NCBI GenBank assembly: GCA_024102725.1
Contig: JAGFJL010000059.1
Span: 62,001-126,000 of the forward strand
Direction of reading: 5' to 3'
Source of the DNA: Nitrococcus mobilis
GTDB lineage: Bacteria; Pseudomonadota; Gammaproteobacteria; Nitrococcales; Nitrococcaceae
Length of the DNA: 64,000 nt
Below, piece by piece: positions 8,365-17,332 of this stretch (positions are counted from its first letter, which is position 1; every line of letters starts with the position of its first letter). The translations under genes and the position numbers were made by a program. Below the pieces are notes generated by a model. It saw only the letters and a list, made by a program, of their open reading frames with translations. It ran no database searches and was not told the origin of the DNA.

Positions 8365-9885
8365 TCAAATGGCCGTATTGGAGACTCCACAGAAGCCCAT
8401 GGCATCCTCGCTGCGCTCACTGCACCGCCTAACTTCCTCAGAGCGCAACACCGCAAGCGTGCGAAGATAGTCTGGGGTAATGTCACCCGCGACGTATTCA
8501 CCTGTGAAACAGGAGCAGTCGAAGCGCTCGATCTTGTCGTTACCCCCGCGGACCGCCTCGATGAGATCCGGCAAGTCTTGGTATATGAGGTGATCCGCGC
8601 CGATCGCACTGCAGATCTCAGGCTCCGTACGCGCATAAGCGATAAGCTCCTTGGCCGCCGGCATGTCGATGCCGTAGACATTGGGATAACGCACCGGCGG
8701 CGCGGCCGAGGCGAAATAGACTTTATTTGCGCCCACGTCGCGAGCCATCTGAACGATCTGCCGCGAGGTGGTCCCGCGCACGACCGAGTCGTCAACCAAC
8801 AGGACGTTCTTATTGCGGAATTCCAACTCAATGGCGTTGAGTTTCTGGCGTACCGAGTATTGTCGCTGGGTCTGGCCCGGCATGATAAAGGTACGGCCAA
8901 TATAGCGATTCTTGATAAAACCCTCGCGATAGACCACACCCAATTCATTGGCGAGGTCTAAGGCCACCGTGCGACTGGTATCGGGGATCGGGATGACGAC
9001 GTCGATGTCGTGGCTCGCCCAGTCTCGAGCGATCTTGCGGGCGAGCATCCGGCCCATTCTAAGCCGCGATTTGTATACCGAAACATCGTCAAGCATGGAG
9101 TCGGGGCGCGCCAAATAGACGAACTCGAAGATGCAAGGGGTCAAAATGGCATTGGTGACGCATTGCCGAGTATAAAGCCGCCCATCCATATCGATGAATA
9201 CAGCCTCACCAGGAGCCACATCACGCACCAGCTGAAAACCGAGCACATCCAACGCCACACTCTCAGAGGCGATCATGTATTCGCTGCCATACTCGGTCTC
9301 ACGCTTACCGAAGCATAGCGGGCGAATGCCATGAGGGTCGCGAAAGCCGAGCACGCCGTAACCGTTGATCATAACCACGGCGGCATAACCGCCAAATAGT
9401 CGCCGGTGGATACCGGCCACGGCCGAAAAGATATCGTTCTCGTCGATTTTGAGTCTGCGCATCTCGCCCAGCTCATGGGCAAAGACGTTGAGCAACACCT
9501 CCGAGTCGGAATTCGTATTGATATGCCGTAAATCCTCGAGGTAGAGCTCGCGCTTTATCTGCTCGACATTGGTCAGATTACCGTTGTGGGCGAGACTGAT
9601 GCCGTATGGTGAGTTCACGTAGAACGGTTGTGCCTCCGCCAGGCTGGCGCAACCGGCGGTAGGATAGCGCACATGACCGATGCCTACGTTACCCCGCAGC
9701 TGTAACATGTCCTGGGCTCGGAACACGTCCCGCACGAGACCGCTGCTCTTACGCAGATACAATTGCCCGTTGTCGTAGGTCATGATCCCAGCGGCATCCT
9801 GCCCTCGATGCTGAAGCACCGTGAGCCCATCATAGAGCGCCTGATTAACGGGACCCCGGGCCACCATGCCGATTACACCGCACAT
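8365..9885 (-). CDS. purF: Amidophosphoribosyltransferase PurF
   Basis: First committed enzyme of purine synthesis (506 residues): transfers glutamine amide nitrogen to PRPP to give phosphoribosylamine. It begins MCGVIGM, so Cys2 is the Ntn nucleophile with no propeptide, as in E. coli PurF. The glutaminase half shows [11 protein letters not shown] and HNGNLTN; the transferase half has the PRPP loop [16 protein letters not shown]. The cvpA-purF order is standard, the product name CvpA coming from the E. coli operon. The gap to cvpA is 66 bp. Confidence 0.96.
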   Translation of the reverse strand: MCGVIGMVARGPVNQALYDGLTVLQHRGQDAAGIMTYDNGQLYLRKSSGLVRDVFRAQDMLQLRGNVGIGHVRYPTAGCASLAEAQPFYVNSPYGISLAHNGNLTNVEQIKRELYLEDLRHINTNSDSEVLLNVFAHELGEMRRLKIDENDIFSAVAGIHRRLFGGYAAVVMINGYGVLGFRDPHGIRPLCFGKRETEYGSEYMIASESVALDVLGFQLVRDVAPGEAVFIDMDGRLYTRQCVTNAILTPCIFEFVYLARPDSMLDDVSVYKSRLRMGRMLARKIARDWASHDIDVVIPIPDTSRTVALDLANELGVVYREGFIKNRYIGRTFIMPGQTQRQYSVRQKLNAIELEFRNKNVLLVDDSVVRGTTSRQIVQMARDVGANKVYFASAAPPVRYPNVYGIDMPAAKELIAYARTEPEICSAIGADHLIYQDLPDLIEAVRGGNDKIERFDCSCFTGEYVAGDITPDYLRTLAVLRSEEVRRCSERSEDAMGFCGVSNTAI

Positions 9886-9951
9886 GTCAACTGATTATCC
9901 CATTCGATAAAGCCACGCCGCCGCCGCGGCGACGATCTAACTAAGTGCTGC

Positions 9952-10517
9952 TCAACGCTCGACAGCATTACAGTATTCCTGCCAGTACTCGCGCAGCGGA
10001 GTGCCGGTGACTGGGTCATCCCTGGCCGCGACCGGGCTATACAAGCGCAAACCTTGCAACCATTGCCCCACCCCAACGGCACACACCCACGGGCGAAACT
10101 GCATCGCCAACACGGACTCCTGCCACCAGCGCTCCCGCGGAATGCTGGTGAGCCCCGCCATGAGAACCAGCAGCCCCACGATCAACGCACCACGCAGGCC
10201 ACCGAATACCATTCCGAAAACTCGGTCCGTTCCGCTCAATCCGGTCTTGCCGATCAAGATACCGGCGAGATAATTCACAACTCCGCCCAGCACCAAAACG
10301 GCGATGAACAGGCCGGCAAACGCAATCATTAAACGAAGTGTAGGCGAGTGGACATAGTCATCCAGGTAGAACGCAAGCTGGCGGGCAAAACGCAGACTGA
10401 CCCAAAATGCAGCGATCCAAACCACGATGGACAATACCTCGCGCACGAATCCCCGCACTAGGCTGATGGTACGGAGGCCGCGATAATACCGCTGAAGAGG
10501 TAATCCAACCAGTTCAT
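9952..10517 (-). pseudogene. cvpA: CvpA family membrane protein, frameshifted near the N-terminus
   Basis: CvpA-family inner membrane protein, linked to colicin V production and envelope homeostasis. The body (SLVRGFVREVLSIVVWIAAFW onward) is intact with about four membrane segments. The true N-terminus, however, lies in another frame: ATG at 10517 reads MNWLDYLFSGIIAASV, the expected CvpA start and first membrane helix, then hits a TAG at 10458-10460. The continuation (ISLVRGF) is in the -1 frame. One missing base near 10470 explains this exactly. The body's own frame opens only at GTG 10521 with a non-family sequence (YELVGLPLQRYYRGLRT) that destroys helix 1. This is either a real mutation or a sequencing error; no slippery heptamer is present. 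Confidence 0.85.
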
Positions 10518-10593
10518 ACACGCCACAGATGCAAACAAGCCGTTTGCGATCTGGCTGTCCCAGAGCGCTAGAAGGTTTATATGGCCGCAGTCG

Positions 10594-11187
10594 CTATTTT
10601 CCCACCACCAGCGCCTTTATGCCATGTTGCTCATGCAACCGAGCAGCCAGTTGCTCGGCTTTGTCACGATCGACGACTGGACCGATACGTACACGGAAAA
10701 GCGGCTTGTGTCGATATTGGGTCTGTTCGATGTAGGTGCTGAAACCGCTCTGGCGCAGCTCTTGTCGTAAAGCGTTGGCATTATCCCGCCCTCGAAAACT
10801 GCCTACTTGCACGGCCCAGGCCGTTGTCATCCGGTTGGCACCACCGCCGGCGGAAACCGCCGATTTCGAAACCGGCGGGGAGCTGCGGCGCTCGCGGTCG
10901 TCGGTCGGCGTCGACGCCGACCGATTCGCCGCAGCCTCCGAGTGCGCCGGCGCCGCCCCTATTGGCGGAGGGCGCTCAGCCAACTGCTCGCCGGGAGCAG
11001 GCTCGTGCAGCACGGCGGCTTTGGGGATGTCGGGTACCGGTGTTATTTGTGGCCGTGGCGGAATTTCAACTGGAATACCAGAGCGATCACGCTCGACGGG
11101 GCCTTGGAGCAGCATGGGAATGAAAATCACCCCTAACGCGACCAAGATCACTGCACCAATCAGCCGTTGTTTGGCTCGCTGCTCCAC
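10594..11187 (-). CDS. dedD: SPOR-domain protein DedD
   Basis: A 197-residue cell-division protein: one N-terminal membrane helix (LIGAVILVALGVIFIPMLL, residues ~9-27), a Pro/Ala-rich periplasmic linker, and a C-terminal SPOR domain (~120-195, AWAVQVGSFRGRDNANALRQ... FRVRIGPV) that binds denuded septal peptidoglycan. It follows folC, as usual in Gammaproteobacteria. It ends 77 bp before the cvpA ATG. Confidence 0.9.
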   Translation of the reverse strand: MEQRAKQRLIGAVILVALGVIFIPMLLQGPVERDRSGIPVEIPPRPQITPVPDIPKAAVLHEPAPGEQLAERPPPIGAAPAHSEAAANRSASTPTDDRERRSSPPVSKSAVSAGGGANRMTTAWAVQVGSFRGRDNANALRQELRQSGFSTYIEQTQYRHKPLFRVRIGPVVDRDKAEQLAARLHEQHGIKALVVGK

Positions 11188-11277
11188 GTTCCTTCTCCCC
11201 GAGGCGCTGGAACATCCATAGCATGTTACCTACCTCGAGCCGGGCCGAAAAGGACTGGACTGGCGGTTATTGGACAT

Positions 11278-12558
11278 CTATCGTAGGCGGCCAAGTAAGC
11301 GCAGCTCGTGCAGAATTTCCGCAACCACCCGGAACGAGCCGAACGCAACGATGCAATCAGCCATGTCCGCCTCGCCATGAACTCGGTTCACCAATTCGTG
11401 TGCCGATCCAATCGAGGCGATCTGCGCCTCATAGGCTCGCAGGTGAGCGGCTACGCGCGCCGCCGCCAACGCTTCATCATCGGCTAGCTGGAGCAGATAC
11501 CACTGATCCACCAACGGTAACAATGGCGCAACAACGCCAGCAAGATCCTTGCGTTGCAATAGCCCGAAGACACAACGCACTCGACCCGGCCCAGATCTGG
11601 CGCGCAGCAACGCCGCCAGACGAGTGGCGGCGGCGGCATTATGCGCGACATCCAAAAGCCAATCCGGCGGCCCGGCAAACCACTGCGCTCGCCCCGGCAA
11701 GCGAACCCGCGGCAGACCGCGCCGCGCTGCGGCAGCCAAGCGCGTGGCTGACTCGCCGAATGCCTCCAACGCGGCCAGGGCAGCCGCAGCGTTAGCCAGC
11801 TGATGCTGCCCTGATAAGCCCGGTAAAGGCAACTCGGACAAGTGGGCGCTTCGGCCGCGCCACCACCAGTGCACCGCTCCAACTGGCGCGCCGAAATCGA
11901 ACTCTCGCCCCAGCCGGCGCGTGTCGCTTCCGAGGCACCTCGCATGTGCCATCACGGCGCGCGGCATAGCCGCCGAGCCGAGGATCACGGGGCGATTCGG
12001 GCGCATAATGCCGGCCTTTTCCCGACCGATGCTGTCACGATCGTGGCCGAGCCAATCGGTATGGTCGAGCTCGACATTGGTCAGCACGGCCACATCCGCT
12101 GCTAGGATATTAACCGCATCCAACCGCCCGCCCATCCCAACCTCAAGCAACCAGACGTCGCATTTGGCAGCTCGAAAGAGGTGCAAGGCGGCCAGCGTGC
12201 CGAATTCGAAGTACGTCAGCGGGATATCCGCGCGCGCCTCATCCACCGCCTCGAAGGCGGCAACGATGGTTTCATCCGTCGCCTCCCGGCCGTCGATACG
12301 GATACGCTCGTTGTAGCGCTGCACATGAGGAGAGCTATACGTGCCCGGATGATAGCCCAACGCCCATAGCATCGCCTCTAGGTAGGCAACGGTAGAACCT
12401 TTGCCGTTCGTACCGCCGACGGTAATGACAGGCGCGCCGGTGCGGTCAACGCCCAAACGCTTGGCAACGGCCGCCACGCGCTGCAACCCGAGCTCGATCG
12501 TTCGGGGATGGAGCCCTTCTTGCCAGCGCAGCCAATCTCGCAGGCTGGAGCGGTGCAT
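11278..12558 (-). CDS. folC: Bifunctional folylpolyglutamate/dihydrofolate synthase FolC
   Basis: Mur-ligase-type ATP-dependent enzyme (426 residues) that makes dihydrofolate and adds glutamates to folates. Seen are the P-loop VGGTNGKGSTVAYLEAML, YSSPHVQRYNERIRIDG, VGMGGRLDAVN, LDHTDWLGHDRDSIGREKAGI and DVAHNAAAA. It starts six bases after the accD stop, which suggests cotranscription with accD; this accD-folC pairing is conserved in proteobacteria. Confidence 0.95.
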   Translation of the reverse strand: MHRSSLRDWLRWQEGLHPRTIELGLQRVAAVAKRLGVDRTGAPVITVGGTNGKGSTVAYLEAMLWALGYHPGTYSSPHVQRYNERIRIDGREATDETIVAAFEAVDEARADIPLTYFEFGTLAALHLFRAAKCDVWLLEVGMGGRLDAVNILAADVAVLTNVELDHTDWLGHDRDSIGREKAGIMRPNRPVILGSAAMPRAVMAHARCLGSDTRRLGREFDFGAPVGAVHWWWRGRSAHLSELPLPGLSGQHQLANAAAALAALEAFGESATRLAAAARRGLPRVRLPGRAQWFAGPPDWLLDVAHNAAAATRLAALLRARSGPGRVRCVFGLLQRKDLAGVVAPLLPLVDQWYLLQLADDEALAAARVAAHLRAYEAQIASIGSAHELVNRVHGEADMADCIVAFGSFRVVAEILHELRLLGRLR

Positions 12559-12563
12559 GCGAT

Positions 12564-13475
12564 TCAGGTCACGACGGCGAGAGGTTTGATGCTCGGCGGC
12601 GGCCTATGGGTCATGATGGCCAGCAGGCTTGCCAACCGCGGCCGCATCTCGCGACGATCCACGATCAGGTCGATGGCCCCGTGCTGCAACAGAAATTCGC
12701 TGCGCTGGAAACCATCCGGCAGAGTCTCACGAACAGTCTGCTCGATGACCCGAGGGCCGGCAAAGCCGATCAAAGCCCCCGGCTCGGCGACGTTCACATC
12801 GCCGAGCATGGCCAGACTGGCCGAGACCCCCCCCATCGTGGGGTCCGTCAAAACGGAGATAAAAGGGATGCCCGCATCGGACAACCGCCCCAATGCAGCG
12901 GCGGTCTTCGCCATCTGCATAAGCGAGAGCAGCGCCTCCTGCATCCGCGCTCCACCACTTGCCGAAAAACAGATCAACGGAATGCGTTCCTGCAAGCTCG
13001 CATTGACGGCACGAACAATTTTCTCGCCCACCACCGAGCCCATGGAGCCGCCCATGAAACGGAATTCGAAAGCAGCGGCCACCACCGGAATGCCGTATAT
13101 CCCGCCTTGCATAACGACCAAGGCATCCTTTTCGCCAGTCCCTTTTTGAGCCTGAGCCAAGCGCTCTTTGTATTTCTTACTGTCGCGAAAGCGTAGCGCA
13201 TCTACCGGCTGCACATTTTCAGCCAGTTCGCTTCGTGCCCCTTCATCCAGAAACAATTCCAGACGCCGCCGTGCCCCGATGCGCATGTGATAGGCGCATT
13301 TCGGGCAGACCTCAAAGCTGCGCTCTAGCTCCGGTCGGTAGAGCGCGCTGTTGCAAGCGTCACATTTGGTCCAGAGTCCCTCAGGGATATTGCGGCTACG
13401 CCGATTGTTGGCCTCCGTGCGGATCCGGGAGGGCATCAGTTTCTGGAACCAACTCATATATGTCCCGTCGCTCAT
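12564..13475 (-). CDS. accD: Acetyl-CoA carboxylase carboxyltransferase subunit beta AccD
   Basis: Carboxyltransferase beta subunit (303 residues) that works with AccA to form malonyl-CoA for fatty-acid synthesis. The N-terminal zinc ribbon has CDAC...CPKC, followed by the crotonase-like fold with [45 protein letters not shown] and [11 protein letters not shown]. The first ATG at 13475 overlaps the trpA stop; ATG at 13457 (MSWFQKLM, like E. coli MSWIERI) is an equally good start giving 297 residues. Confidence 0.95.
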   Translation of the reverse strand: MSDGTYMSWFQKLMPSRIRTEANNRRSRNIPEGLWTKCDACNSALYRPELERSFEVCPKCAYHMRIGARRRLELFLDEGARSELAENVQPVDALRFRDSKKYKERLAQAQKGTGEKDALVVMQGGIYGIPVVAAAFEFRFMGGSMGSVVGEKIVRAVNASLQERIPLICFSASGGARMQEALLSLMQMAKTAAALGRLSDAGIPFISVLTDPTMGGVSASLAMLGDVNVAEPGALIGFAGPRVIEQTVRETLPDGFQRSEFLLQHGAIDLIVDRREMRPRLASLLAIMTHRPPPSIKPLAVVT

Positions 13476-14308
13476 CGCTCTCCGCCCAGCGCGATTTTTA
13501 CCACCGCGGCGTCCATGGCGCGGCGCATATCGGCAATCAACTCCCGCACGACGCCATACATAACCTCCGGCTCGCTCTGATGGGCTTCGATTTGCGCAAC
13601 GAGCGCGCTGCCAACCACCACGGCATCGGCCACGGCGGCAATGCGACCCGCGGCAGCGGCATCATGAATACCAAACCCCACGCCCACCGGCAGCCGCGTG
13701 GCCGCGCGGATGTTCGCCAGATGCACGGCGACGTCACTGACATCCAGACTGTCGGCACCGGTGACTCCCTTGAGCGATACGTAATAGACAAAACCGCGCG
13801 CCACCTCGCAAATACGGTGAATACGCCCGGCCTGGGTAGTCGGCGCGATCAGCCAGATCGGATCGAGCTGGTTTGCCTGCAGCGTCTCGACAAAGGACTG
13901 GCTTTCCTCCGGCGGTAGGTCCACGCACAGGATGCCATCCACACCCGCAGTAGCGGCTTCCCGGGCAAAAACCGCATAACCCATCTGTTCGATGGGATTG
14001 AGATAGCCCATCAGGACCACCGGGGTGTGCGCATCGTCCACGCGAAACTCGCGGACCATCTCTAGAATCCGTCGGATGTTGACTCGATGCGCCAGCGCGC
14101 GCTCGCAAGCCGCTTGAATGACTTGGCCGTCAGCCATGGGGTCAGAAAATGGGATTCCCACTTCCAGGATATCGGCCCCCCCCTCCACCAATGCCTGCAG
14201 CAACGGCACAGTAGCGTCAGGCCGCGGATCTCCACCGGTAATATAAGAAATCAGCGCCTTACGGCCGCGTTCACGGCAAGCGGCGAAACGGCGCTCGATA
14301 CGGTTCAT
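13472..14308 (-). CDS. trpA: Tryptophan synthase alpha subunit TrpA
   Basis: 278-residue TIM-barrel lyase that cleaves indole-3-glycerol phosphate and passes indole to TrpB. The catalytic Glu and Asp sit in [16 protein letters not shown]; phosphate-binding segments GVTGAD and GVGFGIHDA are present. It overlaps trpB upstream and accD downstream by four bases each, so translation is coupled. The trpFBA group here is separate from trpEGDC, as in Pseudomonas-type genomes. Confidence 0.96.
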   Translation of the reverse strand: MNRIERRFAACRERGRKALISYITGGDPRPDATVPLLQALVEGGADILEVGIPFSDPMADGQVIQAACERALAHRVNIRRILEMVREFRVDDAHTPVVLMGYLNPIEQMGYAVFAREAATAGVDGILCVDLPPEESQSFVETLQANQLDPIWLIAPTTQAGRIHRICEVARGFVYYVSLKGVTGADSLDVSDVAVHLANIRAATRLPVGVGFGIHDAAAAGRIAAVADAVVVGSALVAQIEAHQSEPEVMYGVVRELIADMRRAMDAAVVKIALGGER

Positions 14309-15522
14309 AGTTCCATCCCTTCCAGGGCGGCCACGGTATTGATATCTTTATCCCCCCGGCCTGATAGATTCACCACGATAATTTGATCCGGCGTCATCGT
14401 GCGGGCCAAGCGATCAGCACAGGCCAAAGCATGCGCGCTCTCCAAAGCGGGCATGATCCCCTCGGCCCGAGTCAGCGTATGGAACGCCGCAAGCGCCTCA
14501 CGGTCGGTGGCATCGACGTATTCGGCCCGGCCGATGTCCTTGAGCCAAGCATGCTCAGGCCCCACGCCGGGGTAGTCCAAACCGGCCGAAATCGAATGCG
14601 TGGGCAGGATCTGCCCGTCGGCATCCTCCATTAGATAAGTCCTATTGCCGTGCAGCACCCCCGGGCGACCGGTCGCAAGCGGCGCTGCGTGCCGACCACC
14701 AGCCAACCCCTCACCGCCGGCCTCCACACCATAGAGCCGGACGCCGGCCTCAGCGAGGAAAGGGTGAAACAGCCCCATGGCGTTGGAACCACCGCCGACG
14801 CAGGCAACCAGCGCATCCGGCAGACGGCCTTCACGCTCGAGGATCTGCCTGCGAGTCTCACGCCCGATTACCGTCTGAAAATCCCGCACCATTGCTGGAT
14901 AAGGATGCGGTCCCGCCACCGTGCCGATAATGTAAAAAGTATCGTCGACGTTGGCAGCCCAATCGCGGAAGGCTTCGTTGAGGGCATCTTTGAGAGTGCG
15001 CGTGCCAGCTTCGACAGCGACGACTTTAGCACCGAGCAATCGCATCCGGTAGACGTTCACAGACTGACGCTGTACATCCGCCGCGCCCATGTAGATCACG
15101 CATTCCAGGCCCAGGCGGGCTGCCACCGTAGCCGTTGCCACACCGTGCTGGCCGGCCCCGGTTTCCGCAACAAGGCGCGTTTTGCCCATTCGCGCCGCAA
15201 GCAGTGCCTGCCCCATGGTGTTGTTGATCTTGTGAGCGCCGGTATGGTTGAGATCCTCACGCTTGAGATAGATTCGGGCTCCGCCGAGTTGCTCCGACCA
15301 GCGCCGAGCATAGTAAAGCGGGCTGGGTCGGCCCACGTAATGGGCGAAATCGGCTTCAAGCTCCGCCAAAAACAGCGGATCCTCGCGGTAGCGGGCATAA
15401 GCTTGCGCCAGCTCTTCGAGCGGCGCCATCAGCAACTCCGGCACGAATCGGCCGCCATATCGGCCGAAATGTCCGCCGGCATCCGGGAATTCGCCATAAT
15501 CGATCGACACCTTACTCGACAT
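14305..15522 (-). CDS. trpB: Tryptophan synthase beta subunit TrpB
   Basis: PLP enzyme (405 residues) joining indole and serine to give tryptophan. The PLP lysine lies in [24 protein letters not shown] opens the protein, [13 protein letters not shown] and [10 protein letters not shown] (PLP phosphate loop) follow. I choose ATG at 15522 ([10 protein letters not shown]); the frame is open to a TTG at 15543, but that extension overlaps more of trpF and does not match the family. The start lies inside the last 11 bases of trpF. Confidence 0.96.
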   Translation of the reverse strand: MSSKVSIDYGEFPDAGGHFGRYGGRFVPELLMAPLEELAQAYARYREDPLFLAELEADFAHYVGRPSPLYYARRWSEQLGGARIYLKREDLNHTGAHKINNTMGQALLAARMGKTRLVAETGAGQHGVATATVAARLGLECVIYMGAADVQRQSVNVYRMRLLGAKVVAVEAGTRTLKDALNEAFRDWAANVDDTFYIIGTVAGPHPYPAMVRDFQTVIGRETRRQILEREGRLPDALVACVGGGSNAMGLFHPFLAEAGVRLYGVEAGGEGLAGGRHAAPLATGRPGVLHGNRTYLMEDADGQILPTHSISAGLDYPGVGPEHAWLKDIGRAEYVDATDREALAAFHTLTRAEGIMPALESAHALACADRLARTMTPDQIIVVNLSGRGDKDINTVAALEGMEL

Positions 15523-16147
15523 AGCCACCTTGGACACGAGCAACCTCTTTGACGAATGCGCTCATAAGCGCGGGATCCTTGACACCAGGCCTCGTCTCTA
15601 CTCCGCTACTGACATCCACGCCCCAAGGGCGCGTTGCCGTGATTGCCGCCGCGACATTGCCGACATGCAACCCTCCGGCTAACACGATGGGGCATCCCAA
15701 ATCCTGCGATACCCGTTGCCAATCGAAGGCCTGGCCGCTGCCGCCGGCTTGACCGAGTCGATGACTGTCCAGCAACAAACCGGCGGCATCCGGATAGGCG
15801 CGAACATAAGCGACCGGATCGATAGCCGCACCCATAGGCACGGCCTTGATATAAGGGCGACGGAACTGCACGCAATAAGCGTGCTCCTCCGTGCCATGGA
15901 ATTGCAGTACATCGAGCGCCACGCCCGCGAGAACCTCTTCCACCTGCGCTGCCGGCGCATCGAGGAAAAGCCCGACTACCGTTACGAACGGCGGCAGCGC
16001 CGCGACGATTTCACGGGCACAGCGCAATGATACCCGCCGCGGACTGCGCTCGTAGAAAACCAGCCCAACAGCATCGACACCCAGCTGCGCGGCCGCGACA
16101 GCGGCATCCGGGTGGGTCAGTCCGCAGATTTTGATGCGTGTACGCAA
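15512..16147 (-). CDS. trpF: Phosphoribosylanthranilate isomerase TrpF
   Basis: Third enzyme of tryptophan synthesis, an Amadori isomerase with a TIM-barrel fold. The catalytic Cys is in [35 protein letters not shown] and the ending [16 protein letters not shown] are classic. No ATG precedes the core. TTG at 16147 gives 211 residues starting [11 protein letters not shown], the family's normal start. GTG at 16225 overlaps the truA stop (GTGA) and would add 26 residues; translational coupling makes this a real alternative. Confidence 0.93.
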   Translation of the reverse strand: MRTRIKICGLTHPDAAVAAAQLGVDAVGLVFYERSPRRVSLRCAREIVAALPPFVTVVGLFLDAPAAQVEEVLAGVALDVLQFHGTEEHAYCVQFRRPYIKAVPMGAAIDPVAYVRAYPDAAGLLLDSHRLGQAGGSGQAFDWQRVSQDLGCPIVLAGGLHVGNVAAAITATRPWGVDVSSGVETRPGVKDPALMSAFVKEVARVQGGYVE

Positions 16148-16221
16148 CCGCGCGGTCCCGTATGGATCGAGCCAAGGTCCGTGATCAAGGAAGATGCCTA
16201 ATGGTACCCTGCCAGCGAGGG

Positions 16222-17001
16222 TCACGCAAAAACCGGCAGCTCGCCGCGTTCGGGAATAGCGAACTGAGCCGGGTAGCGCACCGCGACCAAATAAAGCCCT
16301 TCTGCCGGCGCGGTAACACCACCGGCCGTGCGATCCCGCGCCTGCAGAACCTCCCACGACCACTGCGGCGGCTGCGCCCCAGAGCCGATGCTAAGCAGCA
16401 CCCCGGCGATATTACGCACCATGTGGTGCAAGAATGCATTGGCTGTCACGTCGACATAGAAGTAATCACCGCAGCGAGTAATATCCAGGCGATGCACCGT
16501 GCGCACGGGGTGGCGCGCCTGGCAGGCCAGCGCCCGGTAGGAGGAGAAATCATGCTCGCCCAGCAGGTATTGCGCCGCGGTGCGCATCGCGGATAGTTGG
16601 AGCGGGTGGTAAGTCCACGCCACCCGTCGGTGGTGGAGTGCCGGCGGCACCGCTCGGGACAGAATCACGTAACGGTAGGTCCGCGCCGTAGCGGCGAAGC
16701 GGGCGTGAAAATCCTGCGGCACCGTCCGCATCCAGGTTACCCGAATATCGCTCGGCAGATTGGAGTTGACGCCACGGACCCAGGCCCGCGACGGACGCGG
16801 CGCGGCGCTATCGAAATGAATGACCTGGTGAGTGGCATGCACACCCGCGTCGGTGCGTCCCGCGCAGGTCACGGTGACCGAGTGGTCGGCCACCCGTGAC
16901 AACGCCTCCTCCAATGCCACCTGCACGGAAGGTCTATGCGATTGGCGCTGCCAGCCACTGAACCGGCTGCCGTCATATTCAATGCCAAGCGCAACCCGCA
17001 T
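16222..17001 (-). CDS. truA: tRNA pseudouridine(38-40) synthase TruA
   Basis: 259-residue pseudouridine synthase modifying positions 38-40 of the tRNA anticodon arm. It begins MRVALGIEYDGSRFSGWQRQ; the catalytic Asp is in CAGRTDAGVHATHQVIHF; ANAFLHHMVRNIAG and the final APAEGLYLVAVRY segment are typical. Sits between fimV and trpF, the conserved Pseudomonas-type order. Confidence 0.96.
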   Translation of the reverse strand: MRVALGIEYDGSRFSGWQRQSHRPSVQVALEEALSRVADHSVTVTCAGRTDAGVHATHQVIHFDSAAPRPSRAWVRGVNSNLPSDIRVTWMRTVPQDFHARFAATARTYRYVILSRAVPPALHHRRVAWTYHPLQLSAMRTAAQYLLGEHDFSSYRALACQARHPVRTVHRLDITRCGDYFYVDVTANAFLHHMVRNIAGVLLSIGSGAQPPQWSWEVLQARDRTAGGVTAPAEGLYLVAVRYPAQFAIPERGELPVFA

Positions 17002-17116
17002 GGAAAACAGGCCGTTCGCTAAATTTAAAAGAAGCTTTTGCTCGCGCAGAATGCACGGAATACGCGACCATGGGAAGCAGGTGGGGTGGAAATCTCAGCG
17101 GGCTTGAATAATCGGC

Positions 17117-17140
17117 GCGTGCGGATAAACAGTCGCACGC
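17117..17140. repeat. Inverted repeat in the fimV-truA gap
   Basis: Perfect 7-bp arms GCGTGCG (17117-17123) and CGCACGC (17134-17140) with a 10-base loop. On the minus strand the hairpin is followed by an AT-containing stretch (GATTATTC) but not a proper U-run, so it may be a weak terminator after fimV. Confidence 0.4.
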
Positions 17141-17181
17141 AGCCTAGCCGATATGGCGCCAACCGGTCGATTCAACGCCTC

Positions 17182-17230
17182 GGCCGCTGAGTGCGGCCAT
17201 AGCCGCCCCCCTTGATAGCCGCCCCCCCTT
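17182..17230. repeat. Hairpin plus tandem C-tract repeat in the 331-bp fimV-truA gap
   Basis: The stretch 17002-17332 has no recognisable gene. It contains a perfect hairpin GGCCGC-TGAGT-GCGGCC (17182-17198). Two tandem copies of ATAGCCG-C(n)-TT follow directly at 17199-17213 (six C) and 17215-17230 (seven C). The unequal C runs suggest slippage. The role is unknown; the hairpin at 17117-17140 lies in the same gap. Confidence 0.55.
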
Positions 17231-17332
17231 GGCCCGGCTGTGGGAAAGAGCATAAGCAGCTCCACCGTCCCGCCAAGGGTTGCATCGCATGGCGCAAGGA
17301 TCTGTTAGGCAAGGATCAGCCGGGGTAAACGA

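Noticed and set aside
10519..10521. GTG start giving an intact 189-residue CvpA
   Set aside because: Its first ~18 residues are unlike CvpA and lack the first helix, whereas the overlapping ATG frame encodes the true N-terminus; the frameshift explanation is better.
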